Origin: an uncultured Chloroflexota bacterium
GTDB lineage: Bacteria; Chloroflexota; Anaerolineae; Aggregatilineales; Phototrophicaceae
Direction of reading: 5' to 3'
DNA: 12,108 nucleotides
Assembly: GCA_937870805.1 (NCBI GenBank)
Contig: CALMZT010000471.1
Span: forward strand, 1 to 12,108
The translations under genes and the position numbers were made by a program. The notes under the pieces are model-generated. The model saw only the letters and a program-made list of their open reading frames with translations. It did not search any database and was not told the DNA's origin. Shown in pieces: positions 1 to 6,229 of this stretch; the first letter of the stretch is position 1; each line of letters starts with the position of its first letter.

Positions 1-258
1 TCGCCAGCGGGTCTCGCCGCTGTAAACCACGGGGGCCGCCTGGAGGGCGGCCGCTACTTCCTCCACGGCCGGGGCCAGGGCCGCCGCCGTGCGGCGTTCG
101 ATCTTGCTGATCGTGCCCAGCCCCAACGGCAACTTGCACCAGGAGGTGAGGCAGTGCTGGACATTTCGGCGGGACATCTGACCTTTGCCGGTCAGCAAAG
201 AGACGGCAGCTTGGAGACGAGGACCGGTCCCGCTGGTCGGCACGCCGGGCGGCAAGAT
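1..258 (-). pseudogene. IS66-family transposase fragment (decayed)
   Basis: Read on the minus strand, 258 down to 1 is an open frame that runs off the window edge. Its first part contains GPRLQAAVSLLTGKG, then LPLGLGTISKIERRTAAAL, then PVVYSGETRWR. This order matches the central region of IS66-family transposases (a GPRLQA-L-TG segment, an LSLGTI segment, and a DETGWR segment carrying a catalytic Asp). The usual DETGWR reads GETRWR here, so the catalytic Asp is replaced by Gly and the next Gly by Arg. An in-frame TAG lies directly upstream at 259-261, and the homology begins just after it, so the N-terminal half is missing. This looks like a dead remnant of an insertion sequence. The family call is from remembered motifs and is fairly firm; whether the element continues intact beyond the left edge cannot be seen. 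Confidence 0.75.
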
Positions 259-299
259 CTAACTGAAGCAAGCAGCGAAACTGAAATAGGCTCCAAACG

Positions 300-339
300 A
301 CCTGGCTGTGGCATGACGCTACAGCCAGGTTTTTATTTT
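300..339 (+). terminator. Rho-independent terminator (orphan)
   Basis: ACCTGGCTGT at 300-309 pairs perfectly with ACAGCCAGGT at 321-330 around an 11-base loop, and the stem runs into TTTTTATTTT. This is a textbook intrinsic terminator on the plus strand. No plus-strand gene lies upstream, since the DNA there is an antisense transposase remnant. It was probably left behind when its gene was lost to the IS insertion, or belongs to a gene beyond the left edge. Confidence 0.75.
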
Positions 340-363
340 GGGTCATTAAGGTAGAGTGAGTGC

Positions 364-389
364 GAACAAGGGGATTAATCCCCTTGTTC
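364..389 (-). terminator. Perfect 26-bp palindrome after the oxidoreductase gene
   Basis: The half-site GAACAAGGGGATT (364-376) is followed directly by its exact reverse complement (377-389). It begins 13 bases past the stop codon of the minus-strand oxidoreductase gene, where a transcript end is expected. No T-run follows on the minus strand, so it is a weak intrinsic terminator at best. It may instead stabilise the mRNA 3' end. Confidence 0.4.
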
Positions 390-402
390 AAATATGTAGG
401 CA

Positions 403-1431
403 TCACCATGCCTTAGCGACCACACGCAGCCCTTCGACATTATCAACCGCGAGATTGAGCGTGGTCACAGGGCTGGCTTTCCACATCCCCAATAAATCTT
501 TGATGCGCTCTTTGGGACCGCACAGCGCCACGTCATCCACCAGCGCATCGGGCACAGCGGCGATGGCTTCGGCTTTCTTGCCAGCGAGATACAATTCCTG
601 AATCGTGTTCGCTGCCTCGCCGTAGCCGTAGCGCGTGACAAGATCGTGATAGAAGTTTTTGCCCTTCGCGCCCATCCCCCCGACATACAGCGCTAAATGT
701 GGCTTGACCTGCGCGCGGCAGGCATCTACGTCATCGCCTACGACGACGCGAACTGTCGGCGCGATGTCGAACTGCGCGATGTTTTTGTCACCGCCTGCTT
801 TAGCAAATCCTTCTTCAATCGGTTCTTTAAACACGTCGTCGTAACAGCGCGGCGCGAAGAACACAGGCAGCCAACCATCGGCAATCTCAGCGGCGAGCTG
901 AACATTTTTAGGACCAATCGCCGCGAGATAGATGGGCATATCGGCGCGCCCGTGAATGATGCTCTTGAGGGGCTTGCCTAAGCCTGTCGCATCTGCACCC
1001 TGATAGGGAATCTGGTAGTGTTCGCCGCTGTGGATGAGAGGCTGTTCGCGTTTCAGGATGGCGCGCACGATGCTGACGTATTCGCGGGTTTTGGCGAGGG
1101 GTTTACCGTAGGGTTGACCGTGCCAACCTTCGACGACTTGTGGACCTGACAAACCTAAGCCCAGCAAAACACGCCCACCCGAAAGTTCATCCAGGGTCAT
1201 GGCAGTCATGGCGGTCATCGCGGGAGTGCGCGCGGGCATTTGTAAGATGGCAGTGCCGAGGTGAATGTTTTTCGTCAGCGCGCCGAGCCACGTTAGCGGA
1301 GTCACCGCGTCCGAGCCATAGGCTTCCGCTGTCCACACGACGTAGAAGCCCATACGATCCGCTTCCTGAACCAGTTCGATAGGGAGATCGAGGCGCGCGC
1401 CCGAATAACCTAACATGATTCCCAAACGCAT
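403..1431 (-). CDS. LLM-class F420-dependent oxidoreductase
   Basis: This 342-residue protein belongs to the luciferase-like monooxygenase superfamily, in the branch that uses reduced cofactor F420 for hydride transfer. It is a cytosolic TIM-barrel enzyme with unknown substrate. The N-terminus (MRLGIMLGYSGA), TAEAYGSDA (35-42), LSGGR (83-87), GLGLSGPQVVEGWHG (91-105) and the GPKN...AAEIADGW stretch (173-187) follow the pattern of the mycobacterial Rv3520c-like group, and the length is typical. The ATG at 1431 is preceded by AAAGG (1440-1444) at an 8-base distance, which supports this start. A small in-frame repetition gives MTAMTAMT at residues 72-79. The gene stands alone; the upstream gene is divergent. 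The F420 dependence is inferred from family resemblance; an FMN-dependent luciferase-like enzyme is the alternative. Confidence 0.88.
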   Translation of the reverse strand: MRLGIMLGYSGARLDLPIELVQEADRMGFYVVWTAEAYGSDAVTPLTWLGALTKNIHLGTAILQMPARTPAMTAMTAMTLDELSGGRVLLGLGLSGPQVVEGWHGQPYGKPLAKTREYVSIVRAILKREQPLIHSGEHYQIPYQGADATGLGKPLKSIIHGRADMPIYLAAIGPKNVQLAAEIADGWLPVFFAPRCYDDVFKEPIEEGFAKAGGDKNIAQFDIAPTVRVVVGDDVDACRAQVKPHLALYVGGMGAKGKNFYHDLVTRYGYGEAANTIQELYLAGKKAEAIAAVPDALVDDVALCGPKERIKDLLGMWKASPVTTLNLAVDNVEGLRVVAKAW

Positions 1432-1812
1432 ATTTTGAGCCTTTCATTTTTGGGGATGATGGTAATCGGTTTTGGGGGTTTTGGCGACGGCAATAACGAG
1501 TACGCTTGCTGCAATGGAAGCGCTTTTGGGGGCGGCGGCAACAACAGGTAGGCTTGCTGCGATGTGAGCGTGAGAAAAAAGCCGAGAATTGCAGCAACAT
1601 GCACGCGATATGCCAAAACACATTGCAGCAATCGGTAGCAAATAGAACGGGAGAGAAAAGACTGTCTTCATAATTCTCACCGTAGCACAAAAGGCAGTGC
1701 ATTTGCGTTCCTTTTGACACTTTAATGCAGGATGTAATGTAATGGGAACGTCATTTGACTTGAAGCGGTTTCTCAGTTAGGGTGTTGATGGAAATACGTG
1801 GAGATCAATCTT
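1432..1812. other. Divergent intergenic region with a degenerate tandem repeat
   Basis: About 380 bases separate the divergent oxidoreductase and propeller genes. Near the oxidoreductase start lie two imperfect direct copies, 1470-1522 and 1524-1570. Each begins TTTTGGGGG, and each contains a GGCAAYAAC core and then GCTTGCTGCRATG and GAGCG or AAGCG. A weaker third piece begins near 1445. A minus-strand frame (1444-1680) crosses the repeat and would encode a hydrophobic, Ala-rich 78-residue peptide, but nothing about it resembles a known protein. A sigma-70-like promoter for the plus-strand gene lies at 1714-1743. Confidence 0.5.
1714..1743 (+). promoter_or_regulatory. Candidate sigma-70 promoter for the propeller-SH3 gene
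   Basis: A perfect -35 hexamer TTGACA (1714-1719) is followed by 18 bases and TGTAAT (1738-1743), a five-of-six match to the -10 consensus. It lies about 70 bases before the proposed start codon at 1813 and points towards it. A second TGTAAT five bases earlier gives too short a spacer. Confidence 0.45.
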
Positions 1813-3345
1813 ATGCGTTACCTAATTTGTTTGACAGCAGCAATATTTATCGTCTGCGGTGGTATTGCTCATGGGCAAGATGAAGCCTTTCCTATAATCA
1901 CGGCAGAAAACGCAGATGAGGTGCGACTGCTCGGCACATTTTGGCATCCTGATGTACTTATCATTTCCGAATTTAGCCCAAACGGCAGATTTTTGTCTTC
2001 GTTCAATTATCCATACCGCGTTCCTTATAAGGATATCTATATTTGGGATATGGAAACGATGAGTTTGTACAATACCATTAACTTAGAATCATCCCCTGAA
2101 CAGATACGCTTTAACCCAACGAGTGAAAGTATGGCTATCCAGACATGGGATACCGTTGATCTTTGGGATTTGACGACCTCTAGCTTTACGCTTAGTTTCT
2201 CACCTGCCTCGCCACTCTTACCTCTGGTTTTCAGCCCTGATGGTACATTATTAGCCGCAGGTGATGACTTCACACCTACTATTCATCTTTGGAATGTCAA
2301 TACAGGGGAAGAATTCGATTCGTTAGAGTTGGGTGATTTGCTTGCATATGATCTGAATGAGAATATTCTGGCGGCGGGAAATTTTAACGGGGTAACTTTG
2401 TTCAACTACATTAGCGGCGAAATTGTGGGTACGTTGGCGACTGAGGAACCGGTGGCTGAAGTCTTTTTCACTCCAAACGGGACAACGCTACTTACCCAGA
2501 GCGAGACTTACAATCCATACTCTCTCATTTATCGTTTCATCGATATAGATACCTTAAGGGAGCGTGCGACTTTTACAGAATGGAGTGGTGGCGGCTGGAC
2601 AGATGGCTTTTATGGTTATGTTCTGTCATCGCATCTCAGCCCTGATGGAAATACATTTGGTTTCAACGCAGGGGTCGCTGAAACTGGCGAATATTTAGGA
2701 GTCACCATTGTTGATGTGCCTTCGGGCGAAGTGCGTTTTCAAACTGCCCCCAGTTATTGCAGACCTACCAATGTAATTTTTAGCTTCGATGACCGCCTTC
2801 TCGCAGTCTGTACCGATGAAGAAATTCAAATACTTGATATGACAACAGGTACGCAGATAAGCAGTATTCCTGTCGATACAAGTGAAGCGCAGGCTTTTAG
2901 CCAAGATGGATCAATACTTGCTATCCTCAATTGTGAAGGTGGTGAATACCCTGTTCAATTATGGGATACCCTCACTGGAACACAACTTGCGGCGCTACCG
3001 GGACGCTGTGAAAATCATGACGATATTTTGTTTAGTCCTGATGGTTCGATGTTACTGGTAAATTCGGGACAGCTGCTGATGCTTTATGGTATTCCCACAG
3101 GTCAACGTACCGCTTATGGTTCTGTGCCCGGACGCATTGCACCAAGCGTGATTAATATTCGTGCTGCTCCATCATTAGAAGCAGAAATTACGGGAGAGAT
3201 CAGTGGAGATGTAGCCGTAGGTGGGCGCGACGAAAGCAATCAATTTCTCTATCTCAGCAGTCATAATGGTTGGGTTCGAGCAGGTGAAGTTTATGTTGAT
3301 CTAGGCGCAGTCCCGATTGAAGACCTGCCTATTCTTCGCCCATAG
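1813..3345 (+). CDS. Secreted WD40-like beta-propeller protein with C-terminal SH3 domain
   Basis: This 510-residue protein is probably exported and works outside the membrane, most likely in binding. Residues 1-22 form a signal peptide (MRYLICLTAAIFIVC, then AHG before Gln). About nine propeller-type repeats follow, with cores such as FSPDGTLLAAGDD, IHLWNVNTGE, FSPDGSMLL and QLWDTLTGTQ; these are WD40-like blades. From about residue 440 comes a bacterial SH3-type segment, recognised by INIRAAPSLEAEITGEI and GWVRAGEVYV. The ATG at 1813 is preferred over an in-frame GTG at 1798. GGAG at 1800-1803 is nine bases before the ATG, and the signal peptide then starts cleanly. The coding DNA is visibly more AT-rich than its neighbours. 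No enzyme motif is seen, and the ligand is unknown. Confidence 0.8.
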   Translation: MRYLICLTAAIFIVCGGIAHGQDEAFPIITAENADEVRLLGTFWHPDVLIISEFSPNGRFLSSFNYPYRVPYKDIYIWDMETMSLYNTINLESSPEQIRFNPTSESMAIQTWDTVDLWDLTTSSFTLSFSPASPLLPLVFSPDGTLLAAGDDFTPTIHLWNVNTGEEFDSLELGDLLAYDLNENILAAGNFNGVTLFNYISGEIVGTLATEEPVAEVFFTPNGTTLLTQSETYNPYSLIYRFIDIDTLRERATFTEWSGGGWTDGFYGYVLSSHLSPDGNTFGFNAGVAETGEYLGVTIVDVPSGEVRFQTAPSYCRPTNVIFSFDDRLLAVCTDEEIQILDMTTGTQISSIPVDTSEAQAFSQDGSILAILNCEGGEYPVQLWDTLTGTQLAALPGRCENHDDILFSPDGSMLLVNSGQLLMLYGIPTGQRTAYGSVPGRIAPSVINIRAAPSLEAEITGEISGDVAVGGRDESNQFLYLSSHNGWVRAGEVYVDLGAVPIEDLPILRP

Positions 3346-3470
3346 ATCGGCAACCCAGAAAACTCACTGTTAGCACATTACTACTCATCGTCTCCACGCA
3401 AGCACGTACACATCGGACTGCACTTGTCAGCGCAGTCATCTTGCGGTTGTTGGCAAATTTTAGTAAATCA

Positions 3471-4202
3471 CTACTCCTGTTCGCGCAGCGTGAACATCGC
3501 CAGTGTCAGCACGACCACCCCATAGATCGGCAGCGCGACCCACAGCGCCGCATTGCCGCCTTCACCAGTGAAACCATGAATCGCTTCCGTCGCGTAGTAC
3601 AGCGGTGTGATGTAAGTCAGCCACGATGCCCAATCGGGCAGGCGGTCAATTGGCAGAATCAAGCCGGAGAAGAAGACCGATGGCAGAATGACCAAGGGAA
3701 TGAACGGAAACACCTGCCCTTCGTTGCGCGCAAAGTTGGAGACGAAAATACCCAGTGAAATGCTAATCACTGCCAGCAGCCAGATCACGCCGTAGATCGA
3801 CAGCATCGTTTCCAGCGTGTAGTTCAGTTCAAAGAAGCCTTGCAGCGCCAGCAGTACGATCAGGCTTTGCAGCGTCGCCAGCAGCGAATAGGCAATGATA
3901 TAGCCGCCAATGATGGTGCCGCGCCGATAACCATTCACGAACATGCGCGCTAAGGTATGCGCCGTGCGTTCGCGTACCAATACAATCGCGCACAGCAAAT
4001 ACGTCAGGAAATGCACGATAAATGCGGCGACGGGGACGATAAACTCTTTCGGGCGGAACAGTGGGCTTTCCACCGAGTCGAAAAAGATGTCGAGCATGTA
4101 AATCACGACAAATGGCGCTGCCAATGACAGCACGACAAAGCGGCGGTCATGGGCAAGCTGGCGCAGCACACGCACGGCGACGGCGATCATCTGGCTAAAC
4201 AT
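3471..4202 (-). CDS. ABC-2 type transporter permease
   Basis: This 243-residue membrane protein is the transmembrane half of an ABC exporter. Six hydrophobic segments are visible at about residues 22-41, 54-76, 95-122, 133-156, 164-184 and 218-238. The stretch FFSGLILPIDRLPDWASWLTYITPLYYATEAIHG (from 177) is the characteristic loop of ABC-2 permeases. The ATG at 4202 is chosen over a GTG at 4208: AAGGAG sits 7 bases before the ATG but only 2 before the GTG. The start overlaps the stop of the ATPase gene by 8 bases, so the two are translationally coupled and form one transporter. The substrate cannot be read from sequence; with a TetR neighbour, drug or lipid-like compound export is a reasonable guess. 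Confidence 0.87.
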   Translation of the reverse strand: MFSQMIAVAVRVLRQLAHDRRFVVLSLAAPFVVIYMLDIFFDSVESPLFRPKEFIVPVAAFIVHFLTYLLCAIVLVRERTAHTLARMFVNGYRRGTIIGGYIIAYSLLATLQSLIVLLALQGFFELNYTLETMLSIYGVIWLLAVISISLGIFVSNFARNEGQVFPFIPLVILPSVFFSGLILPIDRLPDWASWLTYITPLYYATEAIHGFTGEGGNAALWVALPIYGVVVLTLAMFTLREQE

Positions 4203-5055
4203 GAGCACTCTCCTTGTCGTTAATCAGACTCAGCACAATGTCTTCCAGCGTGTCTTCGTTGACTTCAATGCGGTTGACGCTGGGATCGAGGTGATAGCGC
4301 TGTAAAAGCTGCGGCAGGCGTTCGGGATAATTGCCAACCGTTTCGTCAAGCACCTGCGTGTCGCTCCAGATTTTGATGTGCGCGCTGCCACGCGAGAGCA
4401 AGCCGCGCGGAGTATCACACGCCAGCACGACTCCCTCACGCATTACCGCCGCGCGATCACAATGCAGTACCTCGTCCATCTGATGTGTACTGACGAGGAT
4501 GGTCACGCCCTGTGCTGCTAGTTCGCGGAAGTGCGCCCAGAACGCTTCGCGCAGCTTGGGGTCAATGCCTGCTGTCGGCTCATCCAGCAGCAGCAGGTTT
4601 GGCTGATGCACCAGCGCGCAGCCGAGTGAGACACGCTGCTTCATGCCACCGGAGAAACCATACACCGAATCATTTTCGCGCTGGCGCAGGTTGATGAAGT
4701 CCAGCACTTCGTCAACGCGCGCTTCAAAGTTCGGGATTTGATGCACGCGCCCGAAAAAGCGCACGTTTTCGCGCGCCGAGAGATCTTCGTAGAGCGCGGG
4801 GGCTTGCGGCATGTAGCCGATCTGATGGCGCAAAGCCTGTGCCTGTTTCATGGGGTTCAATCCCAAGACAGAAGCGCTGCCCTCATCGTAGCGTGACGCG
4901 CCGACCAGAATTTTGATGAGTGTGGTTTTGCCCGCGCCATTCGCGCCGAGCAGCCCGAAGATCTCGCCGCGCTTGACATGCAAGCTGATGCCCTTGAGCG
5001 CTTCCAGCTTGCCGTAGCGTTTGCGCAGCCCGTCGATTTCGATTGCGTTGTCCAT
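4195..5055 (-). CDS. ABC transporter ATP-binding protein
   Basis: This 286-residue ATPase powers the ABC-2 permease encoded just downstream. All key motifs are present: Walker A GANGAGKT (37-44), Q-loop Gln84 in GYMPQ, signature FSGGMKQR (134-141), Walker B LLLLDEP (154-160) with Glu159, and the switch His191 in STHQMDE. The signature reads FSGGM rather than LSGGQ, a common variant in ABC-2 export ATPases. Residues beyond about 220 form the extra C-terminal domain of DrrA/CcmA-like exporters. The ATG at 5055 has AAGGG nine bases upstream. The gene lies 226 bases downstream of tetR on the same strand, with repeats between them; a shared transcript is plausible but not shown. Confidence 0.9.
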   Translation of the reverse strand: MDNAIEIDGLRKRYGKLEALKGISLHVKRGEIFGLLGANGAGKTTLIKILVGASRYDEGSASVLGLNPMKQAQALRHQIGYMPQAPALYEDLSARENVRFFGRVHQIPNFEARVDEVLDFINLRQRENDSVYGFSGGMKQRVSLGCALVHQPNLLLLDEPTAGIDPKLREAFWAHFRELAAQGVTILVSTHQMDEVLHCDRAAVMREGVVLACDTPRGLLSRGSAHIKIWSDTQVLDETVGNYPERLPQLLQRYHLDPSVNRIEVNEDTLEDIVLSLINDKESAHV

Positions 5056-5074
5056 TGTTCGTTACCCTTCAAAC

Positions 5075-5199
5075 TAACCACAAAGGCACACAAAAAGAGA
5101 AGAATTGAACCGCCAAGTCGCCAGAACGCCAAGATAATACAGAGAACAAAAAGGAAATTTGAACCACCCAGACGCTGAGAACATCGAGAGAAATAGAAC
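5075..5199. repeat. Degenerate GAACC...AGAAC interspersed repeat units
   Basis: Between the ATPase and tetR genes, three related units start at about 5075, 5107 and 5161. The latter two open GAACCGCCAAG and GAACCACCCAG, and both continue to an AGAAC core (CAGAACGCCAAG versus GAGAACATCGAG). I recognise the style from non-coding repeats common in environmental bacterial genomes, but cannot name a family. No gene or hairpin is visible. Confidence 0.5.
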
Positions 5200-5217
5200 C
5201 TATAGGTTTTGTATCTA

Positions 5218-5298
5218 CTCATTGCTCATTACTCATTACTCATTACTCATTGCTCATTGCTCGTTGCTCATTGCTTACTCATTACTCATCACTTCTTA
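5218..5298. repeat. 7-bp tandem repeat (CTCATTR)
   Basis: Eight clean heptamers lie at 5218-5273: CTCATTG or CTCATTA, with one CTCGTTG. After a four-base slip, three more degenerate units reach 5298. The repeat enters the 3' end of tetR: its TAA stop (5282-5284 on the minus strand) lies within one CTCATTA unit. A second cluster of the same heptamer lies at 8542-8569, and 24 bases (5252-5275 and 8548-8571) are identical between the two. Confidence 0.85.
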
Positions 5299-5896
5299 CT
5301 CTCATGCCTTCGAGGAAGGTTTCGACTGCCTGCCGCGCGTAGATTTGAGGGTCAGCCAAGCCTTCACGTAACCAGTGAAACACTTCCGATGACATCACAT
5401 ATGCCAGCAGCGAACCGATGAAAATGCGGGCGGCGCTTTGTGTGTCGCAGGGGCGCAGCCTGCCAAGATCAATCTGCCGCTGAAGATAAGCTGAAAAAAA
5501 GGTGAGCATCATTTTTTGCACGCCAGCGACACGTTCTTCCAACTCTGGCGCGTGCCCGATGTCGGAAAGAAAAATACGCAGCATTTGCCCCCCAAGCGGC
5601 GTACCAAAGACTTTCATGAAGGACTGTGCCAGCATCATCAGCGTTTCTTCTGGTGGCTGCTCCATCAACGTTTGTGGACTCGTCGCCACCTGCTGAAGGA
5701 TCGGCACAAGTTCCATCAGAATGCTCACAAGCAGTTCCTGTTTATTGGGGAAGTACCAGTAGATCAGCGCCGGGGATTTCAGTCCGGCTTCTTTGGCGAT
5801 GTCTTTGATGGTGGCGCTGGCAAATCCCTTGTGGGAAAAGACCTTGAGGGCGGCGTCGAGAATCTGCTGGCGGCGGCTTGGGTCATTTTCGGTCAT
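5282..5896 (-). CDS. TetR/AcrR-family transcriptional regulator
   Basis: This 204-residue protein is of normal TetR length. The N-terminal DNA-binding domain spans about residues 8-56, with RRQQILDAALKVFSHKGF, then the helix-turn-helix TIKDIAKEAGLKSPALIYWYF, then NKQELL. The C-terminal half is the usual variable all-helical ligand and dimer domain. It very probably represses its own promoter, since a perfect palindrome lies between the -10 box and the start codon. The ABC exporter genes downstream on the same strand are the likely second target. The start ATG at 5896 has AGAGGA a few bases upstream. The last residues (RVRSDE) are encoded by the heptamer tract, so the C-terminus may vary between strains. 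The ligand is unknown. Confidence 0.9.
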   Translation of the reverse strand: MTENDPSRRQQILDAALKVFSHKGFASATIKDIAKEAGLKSPALIYWYFPNKQELLVSILMELVPILQQVATSPQTLMEQPPEETLMMLAQSFMKVFGTPLGGQMLRIFLSDIGHAPELEERVAGVQKMMLTFFSAYLQRQIDLGRLRPCDTQSAARIFIGSLLAYVMSSEVFHWLREGLADPQIYARQAVETFLEGMRVRSDE

Positions 5897-5902
5897 GCAG
5901 TC

Positions 5903-5928
5903 CTCTTGATTGAACGTTCAATCAAGAG
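5903..5928. promoter_or_regulatory. Perfect 26-bp palindromic operator for the TetR regulator
   Basis: The half-site CTCTTGATTGAAC (5903-5915) is followed by its exact reverse complement (5916-5928), with TGAACGTTCA at the centre. It lies directly before the tetR ribosome binding site and touches the -10 box, where a bound dimer would block transcription. No second copy was found in the window. Confidence 0.8.
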
Positions 5929-5955
5929 TATATGACGACTTGAATCGGGAGTCAA
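5927..5955 (-). promoter_or_regulatory. Sigma-70-like promoter of tetR
   Basis: On the minus strand, TTGACT (5955-5950) is followed by exactly 17 bases and TATACT (5932-5927), each a five-of-six match to consensus. It points into tetR about 30 bases ahead of the start codon, and the operator covers the predicted transcription start. Confidence 0.75.
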
Positions 5956-5974
5956 GGTTTTGATACAGGACTTT

Positions 5975-6165
5975 CGCTTGACCTCACCCCCCGACCCTTC
6001 ACAAGGGTAGGTTTTTAGGGAAAGGGAATTGAGCGTTCGCCACCCCCTCACCCCAACCCCGCCGCTTCGCTTACCCATTTCTGAGATGTTGGGGATAGAT
6101 GAGCTATCGACACCTGGAGAGGGCGTCTACGTTTGTCGGGCACCCACGCAGGTGCGCCCCTACAG
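5975..6165. repeat. C-rich interspersed repeat-like intergenic DNA
   Basis: Between tetR and the hydrolase gene lie C-rich blocks (ACCTCACCCCCCGACCC near 5980, CCCCCTCACCCCAACCCC near 6042). They are followed by an imperfect inverted repeat, GGGCACCCACGCAGGTGCGCCC (6138-6159 region). Comparable blocks recur in reverse orientation at 9828-9868. Such blocks are common between genes in environmental genomes. No open frame here resembles a protein. Confidence 0.45.
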
Positions 6166-6186
6166 ACCCCTGTCTTTTACGCCGTA

Positions 6187-6216
6187 TCTAAAAGCTGGCA
6201 GTTCAAACCTGCCAGC
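6187..6216 (-). terminator. Rho-independent terminator of the secreted hydrolase gene
   Basis: GCTGGCAG (6194-6201) and CTGCCAGC (6209-6216) form a perfect 8-bp stem with a 7-base loop. On the minus strand the stem is followed by TTTTAGAT. It begins 13 bases after the hydrolase stop codon. Confidence 0.7.
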
Positions 6217-6229
6217 GTCTCCTTCCTCA

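Noticed and set aside
154..354. Plus-strand open frame with AGGAGG upstream
   Set aside because: It is antisense to the IS66 remnant and runs through the orphan terminator; the composition is not protein-like.
1444..1680. Possible small membrane peptide gene (-) before the oxidoreductase
   Set aside because: The frame crosses a degenerate repeat, its ribosome binding site is weak and no homology is recognised. Kept only as an observation.
3416..3437. Hairpin GACTGC...GCAGTC as terminator between the propeller and permease genes
   Set aside because: The stem has only six base pairs, the loop is ten bases and no T-run follows on either strand.
5218..5298. CRISPR array
   Set aside because: The repeats are 7 bp and back-to-back without spacers, and no cas genes are present.
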